From Flavobacteriales bacterium (GTDB lineage Bacteria > Bacteroidota > Bacteroidia > Flavobacteriales > BACL11): a stretch of 64,000 nt of DNA. The stretch is from NCBI GenBank assembly GCA_014381465.1, contig JACNLP010000027.1:1-64000 (forward strand). Direction: 5' to 3'. Both the position numbers and the translations under genes were made by a program. Of this stretch, positions 36,668-46,866 are shown piece after piece. Position 1 is the first letter of the stretch, and every line of letters starts with the position of its first letter. The notes under the pieces are model-generated. The model was not told the origin of the DNA. It searched no databases and saw only the letters and a program-made list of their open reading frames with translations.

Positions 36668-38155
36668 ATGAGAAAAATATTTCCCTTTTTAGTAATTGCT
36701 TTTTCTTGCCTTTTTGTATCGGCTTCATTCGATATGAATAACAATATGCAAAACGCTTATACTGCAATAATTGATTTACAATTTGAAAAAGGACAGAGCT
36801 ATATTGAACTAGAGAAAAAACAAAATCCTTATAATGGGCTTATTCTTCTAAATGAAAATTACAAAGATTTTTTAGAGTTAATAATAGGAGAGGATAAGCA
36901 GTTTTTTGAAAAAATTTCAGCAAATAAAAATAAGCGACTATCAGCAATTGAGAAATGCGATAAAAACTCTCCCTATTATTTGTATGCCAAAGCAGAGATA
37001 AATTTGCAATGGGCATTTGCTCGATTGAAATTTCAAGAGTATTTTCTAGCAGCTTATGAAATACAAAAGGCCTATTTTCTTTTAGAAGAAAACCAAAAGA
37101 AATTTCCGAATTTTCATCTTAATAAAAAAGGGATGGGTTTTTTGCATTGCCTTATTGGTTCAATCCCTGAAAATTATAAGTGGATTGTAAGTGCAATAGG
37201 GATAAATGGTGGAATTGATAAAGGACTTAATGAGTTGCGTGAATTGCTTTTACTTACCGAAAAAGATGAAAATTATAAAATCTATAATACAGAGTTACTT
37301 TTTTTAATTTCGTTTTTGGAAATGAATTTAACGATTGATAAAAGTCAATTTCAAAAAACATTAGATGCAATTGGCGAAAAACATCAGCAACATATTCTGC
37401 TAACTTTTGCGTCAGCTCGACTTTCTAGTAAACTAGGGAAAAATGACCTGACGCTTCAAATTCTAAAAAATCGCCAAAAAAAGCTGGGGCAATTTGAATT
37501 TGCTTATTTGGATTATTTGCTTGCCATGTCAGAACTTTATGAATTGCAACCATCTGCAAAAAAGAATTTCCTTTCTTTTATACAAAATTTCAAAGGGCAG
37601 AATTATATTAAATCGGCATATCAAAAATTAGCTTGGATTGCTTATTTGGATAATGATTCTATATTGAAAGATGTTTATTTTGAAAAAGTAAAACAAAACG
37701 GAAATACCTATTTAGATGAAGATAAACAAGCTCAGAGACAAGCTGAAAGCAGAATGATATCCCATCCTATTTTGCTAAGAAGTAGATTGTTTTATGATGG
37801 GGGCTATTATAAGAAAACACTTAAAGAATTAGAATCGGTTGAAAGTCCAGATCTTTTTTTCAATACAGAAAACATCATAGAATATTGGTACAGAATGGGA
37901 AGGGTTTTTCAAAAGATGAAAAAACTACAAAAAGAAACTATTTTATTTTTTGAGAAAGCAATAACTGTTGGGATAAATTCTAATTCTTATTATGCACCAA
38001 TGTCCTGTTTACAAATTGCTATTGAATACGAAAAAAATGGTGAAAGTAAAAAAGCAAAATCCTATTACAACAAATGTTTAAGCATGAAAAATTTTGATTA
38101 CCAAAGAGGAATTCATCAAAAAGCAAAAGCAGGTTTAGAAAGAGTTTCTAACTAG
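36668..38155 (+). CDS. Secreted TPR-rich hypothetical protein
   Basis: Signal peptide and TPR-like helical repeats; LHCLIGSIPENYKWIVSAIGINGGIDKGLNEL. Confidence 0.65.
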   Translation: MRKIFPFLVIAFSCLFVSASFDMNNNMQNAYTAIIDLQFEKGQSYIELEKKQNPYNGLILLNENYKDFLELIIGEDKQFFEKISANKNKRLSAIEKCDKNSPYYLYAKAEINLQWAFARLKFQEYFLAAYEIQKAYFLLEENQKKFPNFHLNKKGMGFLHCLIGSIPENYKWIVSAIGINGGIDKGLNELRELLLLTEKDENYKIYNTELLFLISFLEMNLTIDKSQFQKTLDAIGEKHQQHILLTFASARLSSKLGKNDLTLQILKNRQKKLGQFEFAYLDYLLAMSELYELQPSAKKNFLSFIQNFKGQNYIKSAYQKLAWIAYLDNDSILKDVYFEKVKQNGNTYLDEDKQAQRQAESRMISHPILLRSRLFYDGGYYKKTLKELESVESPDLFFNTENIIEYWYRMGRVFQKMKKLQKETILFFEKAITVGINSNSYYAPMSCLQIAIEYEKNGESKKAKSYYNKCLSMKNFDYQRGIHQKAKAGLERVSN

Positions 38156-39588
38156 TAACGCAAGCCCAAAGTAAATAAGAAATTGTGATAAGTTGTAGTA
38201 ATTGCTGCCGGTTGTACTAAATCAGCAGAATATGTATAATGTTCACTACTTCCTTCTGAGAATACATAAGCAAAATCAGCAATAAAATGCCCTCTATCAA
38301 TTCCTAAACCAAAGGAAAAACTTTGATTTGTTAGTTCTGTATTTTCTTTGTACGGGCTTCCATAAAGAGCGTATCCAGCTCTAATCCTAAATGGCTTGTA
38401 TTTCATTTCTCCACCCAAACGAATGTTTGTCGCTTTTGTATATAAAGAATTGATTATTTCATTTTCATCTGAAAATTTATAAGAATCAGAATTGAATTTA
38501 GTTGAGGAATAATCTATCATCTCAATATCAGCAGTAATAAGCCCTTTCTTCTGAATGTTAATTGCAATACTTCCAATTGTTTTCCAAGGGGTTCTAAGCT
38601 CATAATTAAAATAACCAAAAGGGGATGTTTCATATATTGTTCCTAAACTATCACTCCAAACAGCAGTAATTGCAGTGCTATATTCATCTTCCATATCATA
38701 AAAAGTAGGAGAGTGCAAAGCACCACCAACTCGAACCCAATCGTTTAGACGAACAATAGCACCAACTTTGAGATTAACACCTTTTCCTGTTGTAGTTAGT
38801 TCTTCCGAATAATCAAAGTATTGCAAATGTGCGGCAGTATCGGCAAATTCACTTTCGGTATAAGTCGATTTTTCATAATAATCCAAGCTTGGCATACCGA
38901 TAGTTGCACCCAAATATATTCTGTCTTCATAAGATGTGCCAACTGAGAAAACATATTCTCCAGCTGAGCCACTGCTGTTAATTACTTTTTCTTGTTTCTT
39001 ACTTAAATTGGCATTAAGATTTGAAATATAATTACCATTATCAATGGTGTCCAAAGGATCAAAAAGATAGGTATTCCAAGCTAATAGTTCCGTAAAGCTA
39101 TTTAGATTGTTTATTGTATTTCCTTGCGCATTTGCTACAAAATTATCAATCATAGAACTACTACTATTTTCTCCACTTATATAAGTTCTTTTTTTATAAT
39201 TAGCAGTTCTATTATATCCAAAAGCAAGATTAATGCGTTTCCACTGCTCATCATTTCTTGGTGATGAAACCACATATCCAAAATTAGAAAAATTAGTATT
39301 TAGTTTTTCATCTACATTTCTGCTGCCGCCGAAATAAGAAGTAGTTACAATATTACCAAAAGAGGGTGTAAAAGTAAGTTCGCTAAATTGATAAAATCCA
39401 ATTCCTGCTGGATTATAACTTAATGTAGTAAAATCCGCACCCAATGCTCCATAGGCCCCAGCCATTGCCGAAAACCTGGCAGTTCCTACAATATCATTCT
39501 GAGAGTATCTTAATGCATCAATTTCAGTTTGAGCATTGGAATAATAAAAAAGCGATACGCTTAGTAAAGTTAAAAATAGTTTTTGCAT
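38152..39588 (-). CDS. Outer membrane beta-barrel protein (OmpP1/FadL-like)
   Basis: GTARFSAMAGAYGALGADFTTLSYNPAGIGFYQFSELTFTPSF; terminal FTLGLRY. Confidence 0.85.
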   Translation of the reverse strand: MQKLFLTLLSVSLFYYSNAQTEIDALRYSQNDIVGTARFSAMAGAYGALGADFTTLSYNPAGIGFYQFSELTFTPSFGNIVTTSYFGGSRNVDEKLNTNFSNFGYVVSSPRNDEQWKRINLAFGYNRTANYKKRTYISGENSSSSMIDNFVANAQGNTINNLNSFTELLAWNTYLFDPLDTIDNGNYISNLNANLSKKQEKVINSSGSAGEYVFSVGTSYEDRIYLGATIGMPSLDYYEKSTYTESEFADTAAHLQYFDYSEELTTTGKGVNLKVGAIVRLNDWVRVGGALHSPTFYDMEDEYSTAITAVWSDSLGTIYETSPFGYFNYELRTPWKTIGSIAINIQKKGLITADIEMIDYSSTKFNSDSYKFSDENEIINSLYTKATNIRLGGEMKYKPFRIRAGYALYGSPYKENTELTNQSFSFGLGIDRGHFIADFAYVFSEGSSEHYTYSADLVQPAAITTTYHNFLFTLGLRY

Positions 39589-39592
39589 TTTT

Positions 39593-40594
39593 TTAATTTC
39601 TTGGTTTCACACTTCTGTTTCCTGACCTATTCGAACTGCCACTACTTCTATTAGAACTGCCGCTACTCCTTGTAGAGCTTCCTCTAGAATTTGATTTAGG
39701 AGTTGTATAAGTTCTGTTGGAATTTCCTCTATTTGAATTTCCGCTCTTATAAGTGTTGTTTCTTGAATTTGTTCTATTGTTTTTGTAGGTATTTGTTTTT
39801 ACAGCTCTATTAGTGGTGGGTTTTGTAGTATTATGTTTTATACTTGACCTATTAATATTACTTTTTACACTTTGATTAGAATTGTTTTTTACTTGTCTTG
39901 TAGTAATTTTATTATTTATTACTCTATCAAATTTATTGTAAGAAGAATTGTTGTTTTTGTTATTAGGAGATTTTACCACCGATTTTACCGATCGGTTCGT
40001 ATTTGTTTTTGATGACATGGATCCCCTTGGACCATAATGATAAGAATTTGCATCATAGCTATTGCTGTAGATGTAATCATTATTGTAATTATTATATCCA
40101 TAATGATGATTGTAGCTATAATTATGATGGTTGTAATAGCCATAATAAGGAGTGTAATACGAATATCCCCAACTATAATAAGGAGAATAAAATGGATCGT
40201 AATAATTATAGCCAAAATAAATACTTGTGCCGCAATGATAAGGATTGTGCGAATACCAATAATAATCGGTATAAAGCCCTCCATAATATCCCATGCTCCA
40301 AAGTGGTCGGTGGAATCTTCTTATTCTGGCAGAATAAGAAAAATCATAATAATCATCCGCTTGATAATAATCGCCATAATAATTGTTTACAATTGTACCA
40401 TCTTCTGAAGTGTCAGTTAGCACAACATTATCTTCATCCGTTGGTTCATTTTCTATGGATGTATAATCATTAAAATCTTCAAACTCATTTTGGTTTAAAT
40501 AATTTGCGTCTTCATAGCTTTGCGTATAATAAACAGTGGTACACGAACTAAGTAAAAATGCGGCTAAAAACGAAAGGATTGTTGTTGTTTTCAT
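39593..40594 (-). CDS. Low-complexity Tyr/Asn/Ser/Arg-rich lipoprotein
   Basis: MKTTTILSFLAAFLLSSCTT lipobox; Y-rich middle and N/S/R-rich C-terminus. Confidence 0.75.
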   Translation of the reverse strand: MKTTTILSFLAAFLLSSCTTVYYTQSYEDANYLNQNEFEDFNDYTSIENEPTDEDNVVLTDTSEDGTIVNNYYGDYYQADDYYDFSYSARIRRFHRPLWSMGYYGGLYTDYYWYSHNPYHCGTSIYFGYNYYDPFYSPYYSWGYSYYTPYYGYYNHHNYSYNHHYGYNNYNNDYIYSNSYDANSYHYGPRGSMSSKTNTNRSVKSVVKSPNNKNNNSSYNKFDRVINNKITTRQVKNNSNQSVKSNINRSSIKHNTTKPTTNRAVKTNTYKNNRTNSRNNTYKSGNSNRGNSNRTYTTPKSNSRGSSTRSSGSSNRSSGSSNRSGNRSVKPRN

Positions 40595-40707
40595 GACTTT
40601 ATTTTTTAATTTGACTAAACCAAACAAAGATAGTTTAATTTATTTAATTTTGGCATCTTAATTAGAAGAACGAAATATCGTCAATAAAATTACAATTTTA
40701 TAATTAA

Positions 40708-42180
40708 ATGGCAAAGAAGATTACATCAAGAGATACTGATTACTCCAAATGGTATAACGATATTGTGCAGCAAGCTGATTTGGCAGAGAATTCAGGAGTA
40801 AGAGGTTGTATGGTTATAAAGCCTTATGGCTATGCTATTTGGGAGAAAATGCAAGCAGAACTGGATAGAATGTTTAAAGAAACTGGGCATCAAAATGCTT
40901 ATTTTCCACTATTTATTCCAAAATCCTATTTTAGTAAAGAGGCAAGTCATGTAGATGGATTTGCAAAAGAATGTGCTGTAGTAACTCATTATCGACTTAA
41001 AAATGCAGAAGATGGCAATGGTATTGTTGTAGATGAAACTGCAAAATTGGAAGAAGAACTTATTGTACGCCCAACTTCTGAAACAATTATTTGGGATACT
41101 TATCGAAAGTGGATTCAATCATATAGAGATTTACCACTACTTATAAATCAATGGGCTAATGTAGTGCGTTGGGAAATGCGTACAAGATTATTTTTGCGTA
41201 CCACTGAATTCTTATGGCAGGAAGGGCATACTGCTCATGCAACAAAAGATGAAGCTATTCAAGAAACAAAAACTATATTAGATATTTATGCTGATTTTGC
41301 AGAGAGATTTATGGCAATGCCAGTGGAAAAAGGTACAAAAACAGAAGGAGAAAGGTTTGCAGGGGCAATAGAAACTTATTGTATAGAAGCGCTAATGCAA
41401 GATGGAAAAGCACTTCAAGCAGGAACATCTCATTTTTTAGGACAAAATTTTGCAAAAGCTTTTGATGTGAAATTTGCTACAAAAGAGGGTAAACAAGAAT
41501 ATGTTTGGGCTTCTTCTTGGGGGGTTTCTACTCGTTTAATGGGTGCTTTAATTATGACACACTCTGATGATAATGGATTGGTTCTTCCTCCAAATTTAGC
41601 ACCTTTTCAAGTAGTAATTGTTCCCATTTACAAAGGAGAGGAACAATTAAAATTAGTATCAAAGCAAGCGTTAAAAATAAAGGAATTGCTTAAAAGAAAA
41701 GGGATTTCAGTAAAATATGATGATAGAGATACGCATAAGCCAGGGTGGAAATTTGCAGAATACGAACTAAAAGGTGTGCCAGTTCGCTTGGCTATTGGAC
41801 AAAGGGATTTAGAAAATGGAACAATAGAAATTGCAAGAAGAGATACAATGGAGAAAGAGACTTATCAGATTACTGATATTGAAAATAAAATAGAACACCT
41901 TTTAGAGCAAATTCAATTGAATTTGTACAAGAAAGCACTTACAAGAAAAGAAGAAGAAACTTATAAAGCAGATACATTTGATGAGTTTAAAGATTTGGTT
42001 AAAAAGGGTGGGTTTATCTGGGCACATTGGGATGGAACGAGCGAAACAGAGGAGAAAATAAAGCAACAGACAAAAGCTACCATTAGATGTATTCCATTAG
42101 AAAAAACTAAAGAATTGGGAAAATGTATTTTTAGTGGAAAGGCGTCTAATCAAAGAGTATTATTTGCAAAAGCTTATTAA
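40708..42180 (+). CDS. proS: Proline--tRNA ligase
   Basis: [56 protein letters not shown]. Confidence 0.97.
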   Translation: MAKKITSRDTDYSKWYNDIVQQADLAENSGVRGCMVIKPYGYAIWEKMQAELDRMFKETGHQNAYFPLFIPKSYFSKEASHVDGFAKECAVVTHYRLKNAEDGNGIVVDETAKLEEELIVRPTSETIIWDTYRKWIQSYRDLPLLINQWANVVRWEMRTRLFLRTTEFLWQEGHTAHATKDEAIQETKTILDIYADFAERFMAMPVEKGTKTEGERFAGAIETYCIEALMQDGKALQAGTSHFLGQNFAKAFDVKFATKEGKQEYVWASSWGVSTRLMGALIMTHSDDNGLVLPPNLAPFQVVIVPIYKGEEQLKLVSKQALKIKELLKRKGISVKYDDRDTHKPGWKFAEYELKGVPVRLAIGQRDLENGTIEIARRDTMEKETYQITDIENKIEHLLEQIQLNLYKKALTRKEEETYKADTFDEFKDLVKKGGFIWAHWDGTSETEEKIKQQTKATIRCIPLEKTKELGKCIFSGKASNQRVLFAKAY

Positions 42181-42181
42181 T

Positions 42182-42847
42182 ATGGAAAATGAAATAATAA
42201 ATTTATTATTACAAAAATCGTGCACAAAGCAGGCGGTTTACAGAAATACACAAGCGGTATTTGCAGATTTTCAAAAAATATTAAAGAAAAAAGCAGAGAG
42301 ATTAACTAAGGAAGTTACAGCAAAAGACAATTGTGTGGAGATTGCATATTCCTCAAAAGGAAAATTTGAAGCACAAATAAAATTCTCTGGTGATACACTG
42401 CTTTTTAATATGCATTCTAATGTTTTTGATTTTCCATCTACTCATGCAATTCACAAGACAAAATATGTAAAACAGGATAAATTAAGAAGTTTTTGCGGAG
42501 TGATTCATATTTACAATTTTCTTTCTGATTCCTTAAAATATAACAGAATGAATGATGAGGGACTTCTGATAGGGAGAGTTTTCATCAACAAAGATTCTCA
42601 TTTTTTAGTGGAAGGGGAGAAGCAGTTAGGGTTTTTATTTAACGATTTTGTAAAACAAGAAATAAACAAGGATCAAATTGATAAAATTATTGATTCAGCA
42701 ATGATATATTCTTTAAATTTTGATTTACAAACGCCAAATATTAATGATATTAATGTTGTTTCTGTTCATCAAATTATAGAAATGAGTGCTCTCCAAAAAA
42801 CAAGAACGGCAAAGCGTTTGGGTTACAAATTTTCTTTTGAAAAATAA
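42182..42847 (+). CDS. Conserved hypothetical protein
   Basis: Uninterrupted 221-codon ORF from ATG 42182 directly after proS. Confidence 0.6.
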   Translation: MENEIINLLLQKSCTKQAVYRNTQAVFADFQKILKKKAERLTKEVTAKDNCVEIAYSSKGKFEAQIKFSGDTLLFNMHSNVFDFPSTHAIHKTKYVKQDKLRSFCGVIHIYNFLSDSLKYNRMNDEGLLIGRVFINKDSHFLVEGEKQLGFLFNDFVKQEINKDQIDKIIDSAMIYSLNFDLQTPNINDINVVSVHQIIEMSALQKTRTAKRLGYKFSFEK

Positions 42848-42860
42848 AGACATCTAACTA

Positions 42861-42891
42861 TTTGCTAAAAATGAAAAATAGTATAGATTTG
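42861..42891 (+). promoter_or_regulatory. Bacteroidota promoter TTTG-N19-TAGATTTG for tRNA-Glu
   Basis: TTTG 42861-42864, TAGATTTG 42884-42891, 19-nt spacing. Confidence 0.75.
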
Positions 42892-42913
42892 CAAACTCAT
42901 TTTTTTGAAAAAT

Positions 42914-42987
42914 GGCCCGTTCGTCTAGTCAGGTCAGGACGCCAGGTTTTCATCCTGGTAACAGGGGTTCGAATCCCCTACGGGCTA
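42914..42987 (+). tRNA. tRNA-Glu (anticodon TTC)
   Basis: Acceptor GGCCCGT/ACGGGCT, anticodon arm CCAGG-TTTTCAT-CCTGG, T arm AGGGG-TTCGAAT-CCCCT. Confidence 0.95.
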
Positions 42988-43003
42988 CTAAAACATTTTA
43001 ACT

Positions 43004-43261
43004 ATGGCAAATCATAAATCTGCAATCAAACGAATTAGACAATCCGAGAAAAGAAGACTGTTTAATAAATACTATCATAAAACTGCAAGAAATGCAGTAA
43101 GAAAGTTAAAAGCATTAACTTCCAAAAAGGAAGTAACAGAGCTTTTCCCTAAGGTAGTGGCAATGCTTGATAAATTAGCAAAAAGAAACATTATTCATAA
43201 GAATAAAGCAGCTAATTTGAAATCAAAATTAGCTAAACACCTAAATTCACTTTCTAAGTAA
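43004..43261 (+). CDS. rpsT: 30S ribosomal protein S20
   Basis: [35 protein letters not shown]. Confidence 0.97.
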   Translation: MANHKSAIKRIRQSEKRRLFNKYYHKTARNAVRKLKALTSKKEVTELFPKVVAMLDKLAKRNIIHKNKAANLKSKLAKHLNSLSK

Positions 43262-43282
43262 GAATGCTTAAATTCAAACAAA

Positions 43283-43317
43283 AAAGGTCTTCCCTTACTG
43301 GGTTAGGCCTTTTTTTG
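43283..43317 (+). terminator. Rho-independent terminator after rpsT
   Basis: aaaggtc...ggcctttttt stem plus T tract. Confidence 0.75.
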
Positions 43318-43364
43318 TTATTTTTATTGACTGATAGAAAATCGGTTAATTTTTCAAAATACTA

Positions 43365-44666
43365 ATGATACTTATTTACATACCCAAAATAACTCAAAGG
43401 CATAAGTATATTTTTAATCTTTTTTTTTGTGAGATTTATAAAATAAAATTTCAACTTACAGAAAATGTAGATGAATTTAAAGCCTTTGATGGAGCAAAAC
43501 TAAATTATTCCAACAATTGTTTTGAGGATGAAATTTTCATTGAAAGTATAGGATTATTAAATGAAAAAGGAATCAACCAGCAAGAAATAAGTGTTATATT
43601 GGAAAATGATATTCCTATATTTTTTCAATCCCAATCAAAAGCAAGCATGCCCTTTGATGTTTTCTCAGCAAGTTTTTATTTAGTAAGTCGATATGAAGAA
43701 TATCTGCCTTTTGTAAAAGATAAGTATCAAAGGTTTCAAGCGGAAAGTTCTTTGGCATATAAAAATGATTTTCTACAAAAACCAATGGTTAATATCTGGA
43801 CAAAGACTTTAATAGAAGAAATTAAGCAGAAATATCCTAGTTTAAAAATAGTTCATCCTACTTACAACTACATTTCTACTATTGATATTGACAATGCTTT
43901 TTATTATCTTGAAAAAGGATTTGTTCGCTCAATTGCAGGGCTTTTTAGATCTCTTTTTAGTGTTGATTTTAAAGCAATAAAAGAAAGAACAGCTGTTCTT
44001 TTTGGCAAAGAAAAAGACCCTTATGATACTTATGCAGCCCAGCTAAAATTGCAAAAAGAGTATGATTTAGAAGTTATTTATTTCATCCTTTTGGCAGATT
44101 ATGGTTTAAACGATAAGAATATTTCTTTTACAAAAAGAAAATTTCAACTGCTTATAAAGCACTTGGCGGATTATGCCCAAATCGGTATTCATCCATCTTA
44201 TGGTTCAAATACCAATTTTGAAAAGTTGCCAAAAGAAATAAAGCGACTGGAAGGGATTACAAAAAGAGAGGTTACTAAAAGCAGACAACATTTTTTAAAA
44301 CTCACATTGCCTGAAACTTATAATCAATTAGCCGATTTAGGCATCACTGATGATTACACTATGGGCTTTGCTTCTGCAATCGGTTTTCGTGCTAGTATTT
44401 GCTCATCTTTCACCTTTTATAACTTAGATACAGAGACTATTCTTCCCATAAAAATTCATCCTTTTGCAGTAATGGATGCTACCCTTTTGTATTATCTAAA
44501 TTTGTCTCCTGAGCAATCTATTAAGCAAATCAATCAGCTAATTGAGCAGGTGAAAAATGTAAATGGCACTTTCATTTCTCTTTGGCATAATGATACTTTT
44601 AGCAATTACAAACAATGGGAGGGTTGGCAAAGCGTTTATAAGGAAATGGTAAAAGTAGCAAAATAG
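43365..44666 (+). CDS. Polysaccharide deacetylase family protein
   Basis: ISTIDIDNAFYYLEKGFVRSIAGLFRSLF; IGIHPSYGSN; PETYNQLADLGITDDYTMGFA. Confidence 0.85.
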   Translation: MILIYIPKITQRHKYIFNLFFCEIYKIKFQLTENVDEFKAFDGAKLNYSNNCFEDEIFIESIGLLNEKGINQQEISVILENDIPIFFQSQSKASMPFDVFSASFYLVSRYEEYLPFVKDKYQRFQAESSLAYKNDFLQKPMVNIWTKTLIEEIKQKYPSLKIVHPTYNYISTIDIDNAFYYLEKGFVRSIAGLFRSLFSVDFKAIKERTAVLFGKEKDPYDTYAAQLKLQKEYDLEVIYFILLADYGLNDKNISFTKRKFQLLIKHLADYAQIGIHPSYGSNTNFEKLPKEIKRLEGITKREVTKSRQHFLKLTLPETYNQLADLGITDDYTMGFASAIGFRASICSSFTFYNLDTETILPIKIHPFAVMDATLLYYLNLSPEQSIKQINQLIEQVKNVNGTFISLWHNDTFSNYKQWEGWQSVYKEMVKVAK

Positions 44667-45517
44667 TGATTAAGTTTTATGCAAATAATGAGATTGATAA
44701 GCAAAAATGGGATAGCTGTGTGGCGAGTTCCCAAAATGGATTAATTTACGCTTACGCTTGGTATTTGGATATTGTTTCTCCTAATTGGACTGCTTTAATT
44801 TTGGATGATTATAGGGCAGTTTTCCCTTTGCCTATAAAAAAGAAATTGGGAATTTCTTATATATCACAACCACTCTTTACACAGCAATTGGGCTTGTTTT
44901 CTTCTGATAAAGAAATAGCATTGTCTTCTTTTCTAAAAGCAATACCAAAAAAAGTTTGGCTAAGAAGTTTACAAATTCATAATGAATTAGATAATGCTAA
45001 AACCAAAGATAATTTTGAATTGAATATTTCGTCTGATATTGAAGTGATTAGAAAAAAATATTCTCAAAATGTGAAAAGAAATTTGAAAAAATCAGCAGAA
45101 CACAATTTGGATATAAAAACTTGTTCTCATGATTTACTGATTCAACTTTTTAAGCAAAATAAAGGGAGGGAAGTGAAAGAAATGAACAAAAAAGCATATT
45201 CCATATTATCTGAATTACTAGATAAAATAAAGCAGAAACAAAAAGGAAATTGTTTTGGGGTTTATAAATATGATAAATTAATTAGTGCGGCTTTTTTTAG
45301 CAATTGTTTAGAAAGGTCCATTTATCTTTTTTCGGCATCTAATAGTATTGCCAAAGAAATAGGTGCAAACCATTTTTTAATTGACACTTATATTGAAAAT
45401 TTTAAGAAAGATTCCTTAATTTTGGACTTTGAAGGTTCTATGATTCCATCATTAGCTCGATTTTATGCTTCTTTTGGGGCAGAAAAAAAGCACTACTTTT
45501 TAATTAATAAAAGATAA
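44666..45517 (+). CDS. FemAB/GNAT-like acyltransferase
   Basis: YSQNVKRNLKKSAEHNLDIK; NHFLIDTYIENF; LDFEGSMIPSLARFYASFGA; GTG start overlapping previous stop. Confidence 0.75.
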   Translation: MIKFYANNEIDKQKWDSCVASSQNGLIYAYAWYLDIVSPNWTALILDDYRAVFPLPIKKKLGISYISQPLFTQQLGLFSSDKEIALSSFLKAIPKKVWLRSLQIHNELDNAKTKDNFELNISSDIEVIRKKYSQNVKRNLKKSAEHNLDIKTCSHDLLIQLFKQNKGREVKEMNKKAYSILSELLDKIKQKQKGNCFGVYKYDKLISAAFFSNCLERSIYLFSASNSIAKEIGANHFLIDTYIENFKKDSLILDFEGSMIPSLARFYASFGAEKKHYFLINKR

Positions 45518-45519
45518 GT

Positions 45520-46173
45520 ATGAAAACAATCCACTTAGGAAAACAAAATTCCATTTTTAATCACTTTATCAGAGAGATAAGAGATATGAAAATTCAAAAT
45601 GACTCCATGCGTTTTAGAAGAAATATAGAAAGAATTGGAGAGATTTTTGCTTATGAAATAAGTAAAGTAATGGATTATGAAAATAAAGATATTACCACTC
45701 CATTAGGAATATCTACAGAAAGTTTAATGACAGAAAATCCTGTTTTAGCAACTATACTTAGAGCAGGATTACCACTTCATCAAGGATTTTTAAATTATTT
45801 CGACAAGTCAGATAACTGTTTTATTTCTGCTTATAGAAAACATAAAAAATCGGGAGATTTTGAAATCAAGATTGAATACATGTCCTCTCCTGATTTGGAA
45901 GGAAAAACGGTAATTTTGTGCGATCCAATGCTGGCGAGTGGTTCTTCCATGATTTTGGCTATGGAAGCAATTTTAAGTAAAGCAAAGCCAAAGCACATTC
46001 ATATTGTTGCAATTATTGCTTCTGCTGAGGGGGTGGATTATGTAAAAGAAAATATCCCCATGCAAGATTGCACACTTTGGCTTGGAGCAGAAGATGCTGA
46101 AATGACTGCCCAATCTTATATCGTTCCAGGGTTAGGTGATGCTGGGGATTTGGCTTTTGGGGAGAAAGAATAA
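45520..46173 (+). CDS. upp: Uracil phosphoribosyltransferase
   Basis: PVLATILRAGLPLHQGF; VILCDPMLASGSSMILAM; VPGLGDAGDLAFGEKE. Confidence 0.96.
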   Translation: MKTIHLGKQNSIFNHFIREIRDMKIQNDSMRFRRNIERIGEIFAYEISKVMDYENKDITTPLGISTESLMTENPVLATILRAGLPLHQGFLNYFDKSDNCFISAYRKHKKSGDFEIKIEYMSSPDLEGKTVILCDPMLASGSSMILAMEAILSKAKPKHIHIVAIIASAEGVDYVKENIPMQDCTLWLGAEDAEMTAQSYIVPGLGDAGDLAFGEKE

Positions 46174-46866
46174 ATGAAATACAAGCATATTTTTTTTGAT
46201 TTAGATCGCACCCTTTGGGATTTTGAAGTAAACTCTCATGAAACTTTATTGGAACTTTGTAGTAATTACAATTTGAAAAAAATAGGAGTAGATGATTATG
46301 AAAATTTCATAAGAACTTATAAGAATCATAATGCCAAACTTTGGGATTTATACAGAGTAGATAAAATTTCTCAAGAAGATTTAAGGAGAGAAAGATTTCA
46401 AAGGACACTTGCAGATTATAATATTAAAGATTCACTTTTAGCAGAAAAAATTGGAGAAGATTATATTAATGTTTGTCCAAGGAAGAATAAATTATATCCT
46501 TATGCATTTGAAGTTTTGGATTACTTAAAAGAAAGATATGAACTTCATATTATCACTAACGGATTTGATAAAACACAACATATTAAATTAGAACATTCCA
46601 ATCTGAAGCCTTATTTCAAGCAGATAATAACCTCAGAAAAGACAGGAGTAAAGAAGCCAAATCCTTTGATTTTTTCTCAAGCAATTAGTTTAGCAACTGC
46701 ATCAAAGAATGAGAGTGTTTATATTGGAGATGATCTTATTGTGGATATTTTAGGGTGTCAAAATTTTGGAATTGATGGAGTGTATTTTAACCCTGAAAAA
46801 ACAAAACATTCAGAATGTCCAAAATTTGAAATTTCTTGTTTAAGCGAACTTAAGAAGATATTTTAA
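46174..46866 (+). CDS. YjjG-family HAD nucleotidase
   Basis: IFFDLDRTLWDFEVNS; ITNGFDKTQHIKLEHSNL; TSEKTGVKKPNPLIF; YIGDDLIVDILGC. Confidence 0.92.
   Translation: MKYKHIFFDLDRTLWDFEVNSHETLLELCSNYNLKKIGVDDYENFIRTYKNHNAKLWDLYRVDKISQEDLRRERFQRTLADYNIKDSLLAEKIGEDYINVCPRKNKLYPYAFEVLDYLKERYELHIITNGFDKTQHIKLEHSNLKPYFKQIITSEKTGVKKPNPLIFSQAISLATASKNESVYIGDDLIVDILGCQNFGIDGVYFNPEKTKHSECPKFEISCLSELKKIF

Noticed and set aside
39985-40473. Overlapping Ile/His/Asn-rich ORFs 39985..40284, 40003..40473, 40037..40408
   Set aside because: Frame artefacts of the Tyr/Asn-rich lipoprotein gene's low-complexity DNA
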